Shown: positions 45,447-53,564 of the stretch, one piece after another
Position numbering within the stretch: position 1 is the first letter of the stretch
Layout of the letters: every line of letters starts with the position of its first letter
Assembly: GCA_000244995.1 (NCBI GenBank)
Contig: CM001438.1
Coordinates: 5,374,096 to 5,438,095 of the forward strand
Source of the DNA: Burkholderiales bacterium JOSHI_001
GTDB taxonomy: Bacteria; Pseudomonadota; Gammaproteobacteria; Burkholderiales; Burkholderiaceae_C
Length of the DNA stretch: 64,000 bases
Reading direction: 5' to 3'
Notes under the pieces: model-generated
Seen by the model: the letters and a program-made list of their open reading frames with translations, nothing else
Database searches by the model: none
What the model was told of the DNA's origin: nothing
Made by a program: the position numbers and the translations under genes

Positions 45447-46297
45447 GCCGGCTCTTCCGCCGCGATGCCCAGGTAGGCTTGCTGAACGATGGGCGACGCA
45501 ATCACCGTGGCCGGTTCACCATCGGCCACCAGGGCGCCGTTGTGCAGCACGATGATGCGGTCGGCCAGTTCGCGCACCACGTCCATCTTGTGCTCCACCA
45601 GCAGGATGGTGGCGTCGCGCCGCGCCTTCAGGCCGCGGATCAGGTCCAGCACCACCGGCGCATCGTCCACGCTCATGCCGGCGGTGGGCTCGTCGAACAT
45701 GAACACGCGCGGCCGCAGCGCCATCAGCACCGCCACCTCCAGCTTGCGCTGGTCGCCGTGCGGCAGCGCGGCGGCATGCGCTTGCGCCTTGTCGGCCAGG
45801 CGCACGCTGGCCAGCAGGCCTTGCGCTTCATCGGTCCAGCCGCGGTGATCGGACCACACATGCCACAGGTCGATGCCAAACAGGCCGCGGCCGGCGCCGG
45901 CGAAGCGCCCGCCGGGCCGCCCCAAGGGCGCTTCACCCCCTTGGGGGGCGGGCATCGCGCGCGATGCCCTGGGGGCACACGTTTCACGCGCCTGGATCGC
46001 CAGGCGCACGTTTTCCAGCACGCTCAAATTGGGGAACAGCTGGGTCAGCTGGAAAGCCCGGCCCAGGCCGCGGCGCGTGCGCAGCGGCGCCGGCAGCGTG
46101 CTGATGTCCACCCCGTCCAACAGCACCTGGCCGCTGCTGGCGGGCAACTGGCCCGAGATGAGGTTGAAGTAGGTGGTCTTGCCCGCGCCATTGGGGCCCA
46201 CGATGGCGGTGAGCGTGCCCGGCTGGAAGGCACAGCTCACGCGGTCCACCGCCACGTGGCCGCCGAAGCGGATCGTCAGCTCGCGGGTTTCAAGCAT
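45443..46297 (-). CDS. livG: ABC transporter ATP-binding protein (LivG family) with an in-frame GC-repeat insertion
   Basis: The 284-aa ATPase has Walker A VGPNGAGKTT and Walker B MFDEPTAGMS. LivG proteins usually have about 250-255 residues. The extra length is one block (about 105-141): after ENVRLAIQAR the sequence becomes Pro/Arg/Gly-rich, then resumes with IDLWHVWSDH. Also, the LSGGxQ signature, which should lie before Walker B, reads LPHGDQRKLEVAVLMA; the LivG subfamily often has LPYGxQRxLE, so HGDQ is a mild variant of that. The insertion encodes the same GC-rich repeat seen at 15877-15912. It lies in the alpha-helical subdomain, where an extra loop might be tolerated. Confidence 0.87.
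   Translation of the reverse strand: MLETRELTIRFGGHVAVDRVSCAFQPGTLTAIVGPNGAGKTTYFNLISGQLPASSGQVLLDGVDISTLPAPLRTRRGLGRAFQLTQLFPNLSVLENVRLAIQARETCAPRASRAMPAPQGGEAPLGRPGGRFAGAGRGLFGIDLWHVWSDHRGWTDEAQGLLASVRLADKAQAHAAALPHGDQRKLEVAVLMALRPRVFMFDEPTAGMSVDDAPVVLDLIRGLKARRDATILLVEHKMDVVRELADRIIVLHNGALVADGEPATVIASPIVQQAYLGIAAEEPA
45875..45985. repeat. GC-rich repeat inserted in frame in livG
   Basis: About 111 bases, a multiple of three, that encode the non-conserved block of livG. It contains CCCCAAGGGCG, ACCCCCTTGGGGGGCGGG, the dyad GCATCGCGCGCGATGC and CCCTGGGGG. The C-run / GGGGGGCGGG / hairpin / CCC-N-GGGGG order matches the intergenic element at 15877-15912, supporting a mobile or copied repeat rather than native coding sequence. 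Confidence 0.7.
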
Positions 46298-46312
46298 GCG
46301 CGGGCCCGCGGC

Positions 46313-47530
46313 TCAGCGCTTGTTCTTGATCGGCAGGTTCATCTCTTCGGGCTTGATTTCCCGCACCAGCTCGGGCACGCCCCACTCGAACGCCGGGTCC
46401 ACCTTGATCTTGAAGTGGTACATGCTCTGCAGCGCCTGGTGGTCTTCCTTGCGGAAGGTCATCTTGCCCTTGGGCGTCTCGAAGCTCATGCCTTCCATGG
46501 TCTTGATCAGCTTGTCGGTGTTGGTGTCGCCGGCGGTCTTCTTCAGCGCTTCCACCACCGCGATGGCGGCGCTCATGCCACCGGCGGTGAAGAAGTCGGG
46601 CGGCGACTTGAACTGCTTGTAGTGGTTCGCCACCAGCCATTCGTTCACCGGGTTCTTCGGAATGCCGAAGTAGTAGTACAGCGCGCCTTCCATGCCGGGC
46701 AGGCGCTTGTACAGCGTCATCGCGGGCAGGATGTTGCCGCCGGTGGCCACTTCAATGCCATAGCGCTGCGGCTCCATGTCCACGATCTTGAAAGGCACCG
46801 CCAGGTTGCCGGCCCAGATGATGGAGATGACCTTGCGCCCCGGCAGACCCTTCATCTTGTCGAAGATGCGCTGGGCCGCGGCGGTGATGTCGGTGGCGTT
46901 CTGGGGCACGTACTCCTCGTGCACCACCTTGGCCTTCTTCAGCACGTCCTTCAGCGCCTTCACGCCGTCGCGGCCGAAGGCATAGTCCTGCGCCAGCGTG
47001 GCCACGTGGATGTTGTCCTTGTCCAGCACGATGGCGTTGGCCAGCGCGTCCTGGCTGCTGCTGCGGCCGGTGCGGAAGATGTACTTGTTCCACTTGTCGC
47101 CGGTGATGGCGTCGGCCACCGCGGGTTCCACCAGCAGGATCTTCTTGTACTCCTCGGCCACCGGCAGCATGGCCAGCGCCACGCCGGACCCGGTGGTGCC
47201 CACGGCGAGGTCCACCTTGTCGTCGCCATAGGCCGCGGCCAGCAGGCTCTTGCCCAGGTCGGGCTTGCCCTGGTCGTCCTTCTCGATGACCACGATCTTC
47301 TTGCCCGCCACGGTCAGGGTGCCGCCGGTGGCGTAGTCCAGGCCCATCGCGAAGCCGGTGGCGGTCTGCTTGGCATAGGCCTCCAGCGGGCCGGTCTTGC
47401 CGCTGATCAGGGCGATCTTCACCTCGCCCTTGGCCTGGGCCTGCGCGGCCAGCGGCAGGGTCAGGGCGGCAGCCATGGCGCTCAAGGCGCACGCAGCCTT
47501 CACGGTGAGAAGGCGTCGGTTCAGGCTCAT
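46313..47530 (-). CDS. ABC transporter substrate-binding protein (LivK-like, type I periplasmic fold)
   Basis: The 405-aa protein has a signal peptide ending AAQAQA and the Peripla_BP_6 fold (KIALISGKTGPLEAYAKQTATGFAMGLDYATGG, VDLAVGTTGSGVALAMLPVAEEYKK, ATLAQDYAFGRDGVKAL). It is the first gene of the operon; 15 bp separate it from livG. The ligand cannot be read from sequence. The operon's 3HB-oligomer hydrolase suggests hydroxybutyrate or its oligomers; amides, amino acids and aromatic acids are alternatives for this family. Confidence 0.88.
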   Translation of the reverse strand: MSLNRRLLTVKAACALSAMAAALTLPLAAQAQAKGEVKIALISGKTGPLEAYAKQTATGFAMGLDYATGGTLTVAGKKIVVIEKDDQGKPDLGKSLLAAAYGDDKVDLAVGTTGSGVALAMLPVAEEYKKILLVEPAVADAITGDKWNKYIFRTGRSSSQDALANAIVLDKDNIHVATLAQDYAFGRDGVKALKDVLKKAKVVHEEYVPQNATDITAAAQRIFDKMKGLPGRKVISIIWAGNLAVPFKIVDMEPQRYGIEVATGGNILPAMTLYKRLPGMEGALYYYFGIPKNPVNEWLVANHYKQFKSPPDFFTAGGMSAAIAVVEALKKTAGDTNTDKLIKTMEGMSFETPKGKMTFRKEDHQALQSMYHFKIKVDPAFEWGVPELVREIKPEEMNLPIKNKR

Positions 47531-47846
47531 CGGGGGTCTCCTTGCAGCAGGTGGCGCCCCACGATGGGGCTTGTGCCGAACCGGTTCGCACAGTGCGTGC
47601 CATGTCGCACCAGATCAGGGCTAACCCTGGAATTTGGCCGCCTGCAGTCCGCTTCTCCCGCCGCCATTGCCTGACAGCCGGACACCAGCCTCCGGCAACG
47701 TCCGCCCTCCATACGTCCGGGTTCCGTACAGATGCCGGCCGGGGCTGTGTGACCTGGGTCACCGAGGTCCCGGCCGCGGCCTTCCTACGATGCGCAGCCC
47801 GTGGCCATGAACCACACGCCGCCCATCCAACCCGCAGGAGACATGC
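47531..47846. promoter_or_regulatory. 316-bp divergent intergenic region with a GTGACC-TG-GGTCAC dyad
   Basis: This gap separates the ABC operon (minus) and the diheme lipoprotein gene (plus) and must hold both promoters. It contains AACCGGTT (47579-47586), a near-dyad CGCACAGTGCG just after it, and a perfect GTGACC-TG-GGTCAC (47749-47762), 85 bp before the lipoprotein ATG. No ORF is credible. No clear -35/-10 was found. Confidence 0.5.
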
Positions 47847-49703
47847 ATGACCTTCCCCCGATTCACACGCGCCGCACTCGCTTCGCTCGGTGCGGCCACC
47901 CTCGCCGCCTGCGGCGGCGGTGGCAGCACGCCCAGCCCGGACGCCAGCAGCGCGGCCGACGAACTGGCCGTGGTGCAGTCCGCCGAACGCCTGGCCGGCA
48001 GCGAAGGCCGGCCCGGCGCCTGCCTGGGCTCTGACCGCATCGGCTTCGCGGTCTGCCGCATTGCCGCCGCCGCTGGTGGCAGCGTGGCCATTGGCAAGGA
48101 CGCCGAACTGCACATCCCGGCTGGCGCCCTGAGCGCCGACGCCGTGGTGCTGCTGCGCGAGCAACGCGTCGGCCTGCCCGCGGCCGGCGCCAACCAGCTG
48201 GCCCGCAGCGGCGCCTACAGCACCAGCTTCTTCCCGCTGGGCCGCAACGCGGTGACGCTGACCGCCCCGGCCACGCTGGCGCTGCGCGCCAGCGCCGCGC
48301 CCACCCACCCGCAACTGGGCGAAGTGGCACGCACCGAAGGCCAGGCCTGGGAACGCCTGCCGGCCAATTTCTACCGCGCCGCCGACCGCCAAGTGCTGGC
48401 GCTGACCACCCGCACCAACGAAACCTACCGCGTGATGTTCCGCAGCCTGCGCACCGAAAGCGGCCCCGCCGTGGCGCGCGGCTTCGGCGTGTTCATGGAC
48501 GAGACCTTCGGCAACGACGCCTTCTTCGGCGCCGGGCTCGGCCTGCACGAAGTGCTGAACAACGTGGCCCCGGTGGACGCGGTGGCCCTGGGCGCACAGG
48601 TGGACCTGGCCAAGGTGCCGGCGCCCATCGTCGCCGCCATGCTGGACAACACGCCGGCCGGCCTGTCCACCAAGATGGCCGCGCTGACCGACCCCGCCAC
48701 CACCCGCGCGCTGATCAAGGCCGGCGCGGTGGTGGGCGTGAAGGGCATCTACGCCGACCCGGCCAGCGACCGCATGACCAGCGTGGGCCTCACCTGCGCG
48801 CTGTGCCACCAGAACGTGAAGCCCAGCACCTTCACGCTGAAGGACGCCAGCGGCGCCGCGGTGCAGGCCGCGCTGCCCATCGGCCCCTTGAGCGTGGACG
48901 GCCAGCCCAACACCAAGTTGGACGCCGGCAAGATCCTGTCCTTGACCCCGGGTGCGCAGGCCCTGGGCCTGTCGCCCACCCTGGCCAGCTGGGGCCCCAA
49001 CCGCTTCGACGTGCGCGCAGTGAATGCGTTTGACGACGGCGCCAACAACCCCACCGACACCCCGCCGCTGTGGAACTTCAGCGACCTGGACGCCCAGGGC
49101 TATCCCTTTGGCTGGGACGGCCTGTTCGTGGGCCCCAACGCCCTGGCCAGCCAGGCCGAAGCGGTTTATCACATCGTGATGGGTGGCAAGGGCGCCTTCG
49201 GCACCGCCAACGGCGCGCTGCCGCCGGCCCTGCGCGTGGTGCCGCCGCAGGCCCTGCTGGACAAGCTGGCCGCCGCCGCCACGCCCGCTGGCCAGATCCA
49301 GGTGAACAAGGACAAGCTGCTGGACCTGCAGGCCTGGATGAAGAGCATCGCCTCGCCCGCCCCGGGTGCCTTCGACGCCGCCCAGGCCGAAGCCGGCTGG
49401 CGCCTGTTCAACGGCAAGGGCGCCTGCAGCAGCTGCCACAGCACGCCCGAGCTGTCGGGCACGAAGGCCGGGCCTTTCCTGGCCAACATCACCGCCGTGC
49501 CGGCTTCCGGCGACCTGGCCGGCGGCATCAAGGTGCCCGGGCTGCGCGGCGTGGCGCAATCCGGTCCCTACTTCCACGACGACAGCGTGGCCACGCTGCC
49601 GGGCGCCGTGGGCCGGGTGGCCGACGTGCTGAAGGAACTGGGCGTGGTGGACCTGAACGCCACCGAACGGGCCCAGCTGGTGGAGTACCTGAAGTCCCTG
49701 TGA
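47847..49703 (+). CDS. Diheme c-type cytochrome lipoprotein, function unknown
   Basis: The 618-aa protein has a lipoprotein signal (lipobox TLAACGGG). It has two haem-binding motifs, CALCH (Cys317-His321) and CSSCH (Cys527-His531). The N-terminal 200 residues form a beta-rich Ala-rich domain with no haem motif; the C-terminal 100 residues resemble the cytochrome c-like domain of MauG/cytochrome c peroxidases (AGWRLFNGKGACSSCHSTPELSG, PGLRGVAQSGPYFHDDSVATLPGAV). It is therefore a periplasmic electron carrier or peroxidase-like enzyme. It is not a good match to rubber oxygenase RoxA. It is divergent from the ABC operon and followed by a terminator. Confidence 0.8.
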   Translation: MTFPRFTRAALASLGAATLAACGGGGSTPSPDASSAADELAVVQSAERLAGSEGRPGACLGSDRIGFAVCRIAAAAGGSVAIGKDAELHIPAGALSADAVVLLREQRVGLPAAGANQLARSGAYSTSFFPLGRNAVTLTAPATLALRASAAPTHPQLGEVARTEGQAWERLPANFYRAADRQVLALTTRTNETYRVMFRSLRTESGPAVARGFGVFMDETFGNDAFFGAGLGLHEVLNNVAPVDAVALGAQVDLAKVPAPIVAAMLDNTPAGLSTKMAALTDPATTRALIKAGAVVGVKGIYADPASDRMTSVGLTCALCHQNVKPSTFTLKDASGAAVQAALPIGPLSVDGQPNTKLDAGKILSLTPGAQALGLSPTLASWGPNRFDVRAVNAFDDGANNPTDTPPLWNFSDLDAQGYPFGWDGLFVGPNALASQAEAVYHIVMGGKGAFGTANGALPPALRVVPPQALLDKLAAAATPAGQIQVNKDKLLDLQAWMKSIASPAPGAFDAAQAEAGWRLFNGKGACSSCHSTPELSGTKAGPFLANITAVPASGDLAGGIKVPGLRGVAQSGPYFHDDSVATLPGAVGRVADVLKELGVVDLNATERAQLVEYLKSL

Positions 49704-49709
49704 CCGCAG

Positions 49710-49735
49710 GCAGCCCCGGGCCGACCCGGGGCTGC
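49710..49735 (+). terminator. Intrinsic terminator after the diheme lipoprotein gene
   Basis: A perfect 11-bp stem GCAGCCCCGGG / CCCGGGGCTGC with a CCGA loop begins 6 bases after the stop. It is followed by ACCGAATCTTGCT, only weakly T-rich. Confidence 0.75.
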
Positions 49736-49795
49736 ACCGAATCTTGCTAGCTCCCGCGGGCGGTGGTCGCTGACCACCCCCAACGGAGCTTTTTC

Positions 49796-50482
49796 ATGAG
49801 TCAGATTCACCTGGTCGGCGGCGAAAAAGGCGGCGTCGGCAAGTCGCTGGTGGCGCGCCTGCTGGCCCAGCACTTCATCGACCGCGAGCAGCCCCTGCGC
49901 TGCTTCGACACCGACCGCTCGCACGGCGCCCTGCTGCGCTACTACGCCGACTTCAGCGAGCCCACGCCGCTGGACGGGCACGACAGCCTGGACCGCATCC
50001 TGGAGGCGGCGGCCGAACTGCCGAACCAGCGCGTCATCGTGGACCTGGCCGCGCAGACCCAGGCCGCGGTGGTGAACTGGCTGGACGAAGCCGGCGTGGC
50101 CGAGGTGGCCGCCGAGATGGACGTGGGCCTGAACCATTGGCACGTGATGGACGCCGGCCGCGACAGCGTGCCCCTGCTGGCCGCCTGGCTGGACGGCCCG
50201 GCCGCCCACCTGCCGCTGGTGCTGGTGCTGAACGAGGTGCGCGGCGACCGCTTCGACCTGCTGGCCGAATCGGGCCTGCTGGCGCGCGCGCAAGGCCAGG
50301 GTGCGCGCGTGCTGCGTCTGCGCAAGCTGCCCGACGCGCTGCTGCAGAAGGTGGACGCGCTGGGCGCCAGCTTCTGGGCCGCGCGCCAGCCCGGCACCTT
50401 GAGCCTGCTGGACCGCCAGCGGCTGAAGCTGTGGCTGCAGCGAACCAGCGACGAGATCGGGGCGCTGGTGCCAGCGGTCTAG
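49796..50482 (+). CDS. ParA/MinD-like P-loop ATPase (orphan)
   Basis: The 228-aa protein (ATG 49796) has the deviant Walker A motif GGEKGGVGKS of the ParA/MinD/Soj superfamily near its N-terminus. RVIVDLAAQTQ fills the Walker B region, with Gln-Thr rather than the usual Gly. There is no adjacent parB, minC or minE, and no plasmid features. The architecture matches the 'mobilisation' or CobQ-like ATPases found singly in many proteobacteria. It may position a protein on the membrane or nucleoid. Its partner may be a neighbouring gene, but nothing in the sequence shows which. Confidence 0.85.
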   Translation: MSQIHLVGGEKGGVGKSLVARLLAQHFIDREQPLRCFDTDRSHGALLRYYADFSEPTPLDGHDSLDRILEAAAELPNQRVIVDLAAQTQAAVVNWLDEAGVAEVAAEMDVGLNHWHVMDAGRDSVPLLAAWLDGPAAHLPLVLVLNEVRGDRFDLLAESGLLARAQGQGARVLRLRKLPDALLQKVDALGASFWAARQPGTLSLLDRQRLKLWLQRTSDEIGALVPAV

Positions 50483-50500
50483 CGGGCCGGTTTGGTCGCG

Positions 50501-52363
50501 CTAGCGCATGCCCAGCTTGAACGCGATCATCGCCCGCAACTTGTTCGGCACCACCGGCTTGAGCAGCAGGTGGAAGTCGTTCTGCTGGGCTTCGCTTTCG
50601 TGGCCGGTCATCATGCTGCCGGTGACCATGATGGCGGGCACCGGGGCGCCGAAGCGCTTGCGGATGGCGGCCAGGGCCTCGATGCCGGTGTGGCCGCTTT
50701 CCAGCCGGTAGTCCACGATGGCCAGGTCGGGCGCGGGGCTGCCGGCGGGCGCGCTGTCCAGCCAGCGCTGGCAGGCGGCCACGCTGTCGAAGGCGCTGAC
50801 CTCGGCGCCCCAGCCCTGCAGCAGCACCTGCAGGCCGCGGTTCACCGCTTCGTCGTCTTCCACCATCACGATGTGGCGCTTGGCCAGGGTCAGGCCCAGG
50901 GGCGCGCGGCTGCCGGGCTGGGGCTGGCCCGGTTTCGGCGGCTTGCCGCGCGGCAGTTCCAGGGTGAACACGGTGCCGCGGCCCGGCGTGGAGCGCACGC
51001 TCAGCGGCGCATTCATCAGCTGGGCCAGGCGCTTCACGATGGACAGGCCCAGGCCCAGGCCCTTCCTCTGGTTCGGTGACAGGTCGCGGGCGCTGTGGTC
51101 CAGCTGGACGAATTCTTCGAACACGCGCTCCAGGTCGGCCGGGGCGATGCCGGGGCCGCTGTCCCACACCTGCAGCAGCAGCTTGTCGCCGCGCTGGCGC
51201 ACGCTGACCAGCACCGTGCCGTCCTCGGTGTAGCGGATGGCGTTGCTGGTGAGGTTGCGCAGGATGCGCTCCACCAGCAGCGGATCGGCCAAGGCCGCGT
51301 GGCGGCCGCCGCGCAGGCGCAGCGCCAGGCCCTTCTCGAAGGCCACCGGCTCGAAGTGCAGCTTCAGCTTGCGCAGCACCTCGTCCAGGCGGAAGTCCAG
51401 CGGCTGCACTTCCACGCCGCCGCTGTCGATCTTGGTGATGTCCAGCAGTTCGGAGAACAGGCCTTCCAGCGCATCCACCGAACCGTTGATGCTGTTGACC
51501 AGCTGCACCACCTCCACGTCCTGGCTCTTGCCGCGCAGCGCTTCGGCGAACAGGCCCATGGCGTGCAGCGGCTGGCGCAGGTCGTGGCTGGCGGCGGCGA
51601 AGAACTGGGTCTTGGCGCGGTTGGCGGCTTCGGCCTCGCGGCGCGCGGCCTCCGCCGCAGCCTTTTCTTCGCGCAGCTGCTCCAGCAGGCGCTGGGCGCG
51701 GATCTTCAGCTCCACCATGTCTTCGAACATGCGGTTGAAGCTGCCGCCCAGCACCACCGACATGATGAAGATCACCACCATCAGGCCCACCAGCGGCCAG
51801 CCCGGCGGTCCCAGGCGGATGGCCACGGCCACCATGGCGGGCACGAAGGCCAGGATGACGAAGGCAATGAACACCTTGCGCTGCGCCGCCAGCAGCGGGA
51901 TGGCGCCGTAGCACATGCTGTTGACGATGAGCAGCAGCGCCAGCATCTGCGGCGTACTGCCCAGCCCGAAAAACAGCCAGGACGCGCTGCCCCACACCGC
52001 GCCCGAGGCCAGCGCGCCGAGGTTCCAGCGCAGCAGCCAGGCCTGGGCCCCGGCCTCGTCGGCCGGCGGGTTGCGCCGGAAGCCGTGGCCGGCCCAGCTG
52101 CGGAAGGCCAGCACCGCCCCGAAGGCCGCCGCCCAGGCCAGCAGGGTGGTGGGTGGCGCGGTGCCCAGGAACAGCAGCAGCAGCAGAACCCCGCCCAGCG
52201 CATTGCCCATCAGCGTGGTGCCGATGTAGGCAAAGAGCGCCCGCACCGTGTCGGTCAGCGGCGCGCGGCCCTGCGGCACCAGCACCGTGGCGGCGGCGCG
52301 CTGCGCGGCCACCGAGACTTCGTGGGCCCGTTCGCGGGCGTCGGTCATGCCGGGCGGTGTCAC
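50501..52363 (-). CDS. Hybrid sensor histidine kinase with C-terminal receiver
   Basis: The 620-aa membrane protein starts at ATG 52363 or 52348. Six TM helices (about 40-220) form a sensor of unknown type. A coiled coil rich in Arg/Glu/Ala and the HisKA domain (ASHDLRQPLHAMGLFAEAL) follow, then HATPase (NLTSNAIRYTEDGT, DSGPGIAP, GLGLGLSIVKRL). A C-terminal receiver carries VEDDEAVNRGL, phosphoacceptor Asp in AIVDYRL and LLLKPV. The companion response regulator is 4 bp upstream in the same operon. Confidence 0.92.
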   Translation of the reverse strand: MTPPGMTDARERAHEVSVAAQRAAATVLVPQGRAPLTDTVRALFAYIGTTLMGNALGGVLLLLLFLGTAPPTTLLAWAAAFGAVLAFRSWAGHGFRRNPPADEAGAQAWLLRWNLGALASGAVWGSASWLFFGLGSTPQMLALLLIVNSMCYGAIPLLAAQRKVFIAFVILAFVPAMVAVAIRLGPPGWPLVGLMVVIFIMSVVLGGSFNRMFEDMVELKIRAQRLLEQLREEKAAAEAARREAEAANRAKTQFFAAASHDLRQPLHAMGLFAEALRGKSQDVEVVQLVNSINGSVDALEGLFSELLDITKIDSGGVEVQPLDFRLDEVLRKLKLHFEPVAFEKGLALRLRGGRHAALADPLLVERILRNLTSNAIRYTEDGTVLVSVRQRGDKLLLQVWDSGPGIAPADLERVFEEFVQLDHSARDLSPNQRKGLGLGLSIVKRLAQLMNAPLSVRSTPGRGTVFTLELPRGKPPKPGQPQPGSRAPLGLTLAKRHIVMVEDDEAVNRGLQVLLQGWGAEVSAFDSVAACQRWLDSAPAGSPAPDLAIVDYRLESGHTGIEALAAIRKRFGAPVPAIMVTGSMMTGHESEAQQNDFHLLLKPVVPNKLRAMIAFKLGMR

Positions 52364-52367
52364 CGGC

Positions 52368-53087
52368 TCAGCGCGAATGTCGCCAGGTGATGGCGGCGCC
52401 CTGGGTCATCTGGCTGACGGCCAGCACGGCCTGGGTGCGCGAGTTCACGTTCAGCGCGCGCAGCACCGCGGCCACGTGGTCCTTCACGGTTTCCACGCTC
52501 AGGTTCAGTTCACGCGCGATCAGCTTGTTCGGCAGGCCCTGCAGCAGCAGCGCCAGCACGTCGGTCTGGCGCGGCGTCAGGCCCAGGCTTTCCATGCTGG
52601 GCGCCTTCTGGTGCTGGGCGCTTTCCGGCGCGGCCGGGCGCATCACCGCGGGCTGGGTGTCGCCGTCGGTGGGCGGGCGGCCCTGCGCGTTCAGGCCCAG
52701 CATCATGGGCGGGATGTACACGCCGCCACCCATCACCAGGCGCAGCGCCTCGAACAACTCACCCTGCGATGCGCGCTTGGGCACGAAGCCCATGGCGCCC
52801 ATGTCGATGGCGCGGATCACGTCGCTGGACCGCTCGGTGGCCGACACCACCACCACCGGCAGGGCCGGGTACTGCGCGCGCAATTCGGCCAGCAGGTCGA
52901 AGCCGTCGGCGTCCCCCAGCGCCAGGTCCAGCAGCACCAGGTCGTGGTCGGGGTCGTGCGCCAGCGCGGCGCGCGCTTCGGCCGCGCTGCCCACACCGGC
53001 CACGGTGACATCGTCCCCCAGGCCCTTGATCACCGTCTGCAGCGCGGTCAGGATCAGCGGGTGGTCATCGATCAGCAGCACTTTCAT
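52368..53087 (-). CDS. NarL/FixJ-family response regulator paired with the hybrid kinase
   Basis: The 239-aa protein has a receiver domain with DD at 7-8, phosphoacceptor Asp54 in VLLDLAL and Lys in VPKRAS. A long Pro/Gln-rich linker (about 130-165) follows, then a LuxR helix-turn-helix (LTPRQTDVLALLLQGLPNKLIARELNLSVETVKDHV). It is the first gene of the pair. Targets are unknown. Confidence 0.92.
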   Translation of the reverse strand: MKVLLIDDHPLILTALQTVIKGLGDDVTVAGVGSAAEARAALAHDPDHDLVLLDLALGDADGFDLLAELRAQYPALPVVVVSATERSSDVIRAIDMGAMGFVPKRASQGELFEALRLVMGGGVYIPPMMLGLNAQGRPPTDGDTQPAVMRPAAPESAQHQKAPSMESLGLTPRQTDVLALLLQGLPNKLIARELNLSVETVKDHVAAVLRALNVNSRTQAVLAVSQMTQGAAITWRHSR

Positions 53088-53111
53088 GGCGCGGGTCCTT
53101 GTCGGGATGAA

Positions 53112-53564
53112 CTAGCGGTAGCGGCGCGACAGCGATTCGGCCACGCAGACGGGCTTGTCGCTGCCCTCGCGCTCCATGGTGCATTCCAGCGTGATCTGCA
53201 CGCCGCCTTCGATGGCGTCGCAGGCCAGCATCTTGAAGCGCCCGCGCAGCCGGCTGCCTTCCGGCACCGGGGCCGGGAAGCGCACCTTGTTCAGCCCGTA
53301 GTTGATGCCCATGCGCACGCCGTCCACCTGCATGGCCGACGCACCCATCTCGGGCAGCAGCGACAGGGTGAGGAAGCCGTGGGCGATGGTGCGGCCGAAG
53401 GGGCCGTCCTTGGCCTTCCCGGTGTCCACGTGGATCCACTGGTGGTCGCCGGTGGCCTGCGCAAACTGGTCGATGCGCGCCTGCGTCACCGTGATCCAGT
53501 CGGACACGCCCACGTCCTGGCCCACCTGGGCGGCAAACTCGTCGAGGCTGGCAAAAACTTTCAT
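53112..53564 (-). CDS. MaoC-type enoyl-CoA hydratase
   Basis: The 150-aa protein (ATG 53564) has the hotdog fold and the R-specific hydratase motif DQFAQATGDHQWIHVD with catalytic Asp and His, and GPFGRTIAHGFLTLSLLPEM. This matches PhaJ/MaoC-like (R)-specific enoyl-CoA hydratases, which channel fatty-acid intermediates to PHA or act in acyl-CoA degradation. Its ATG overlaps the stop of the ParA-like gene at 53561-53564. Confidence 0.88.
   Translation of the reverse strand: MKVFASLDEFAAQVGQDVGVSDWITVTQARIDQFAQATGDHQWIHVDTGKAKDGPFGRTIAHGFLTLSLLPEMGASAMQVDGVRMGINYGLNKVRFPAPVPEGSRLRGRFKMLACDAIEGGVQITLECTMEREGSDKPVCVAESLSRRYR

Noticed and set aside
45443-46297. livG as a pseudogene because of the repeat insertion
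   Set aside because: The insertion is in frame (111 bases), and Walker A, the QRKLE region, Walker B and H-loop are intact; the gene looks functional.
47847-49703. Rubber oxygenase (RoxA/RoxB) identity for the diheme lipoprotein
   Set aside because: Two CxxCH motifs fit superficially, but their spacing (Cys317 and Cys527), the lipobox and the large N-terminal domain do not match RoxA.
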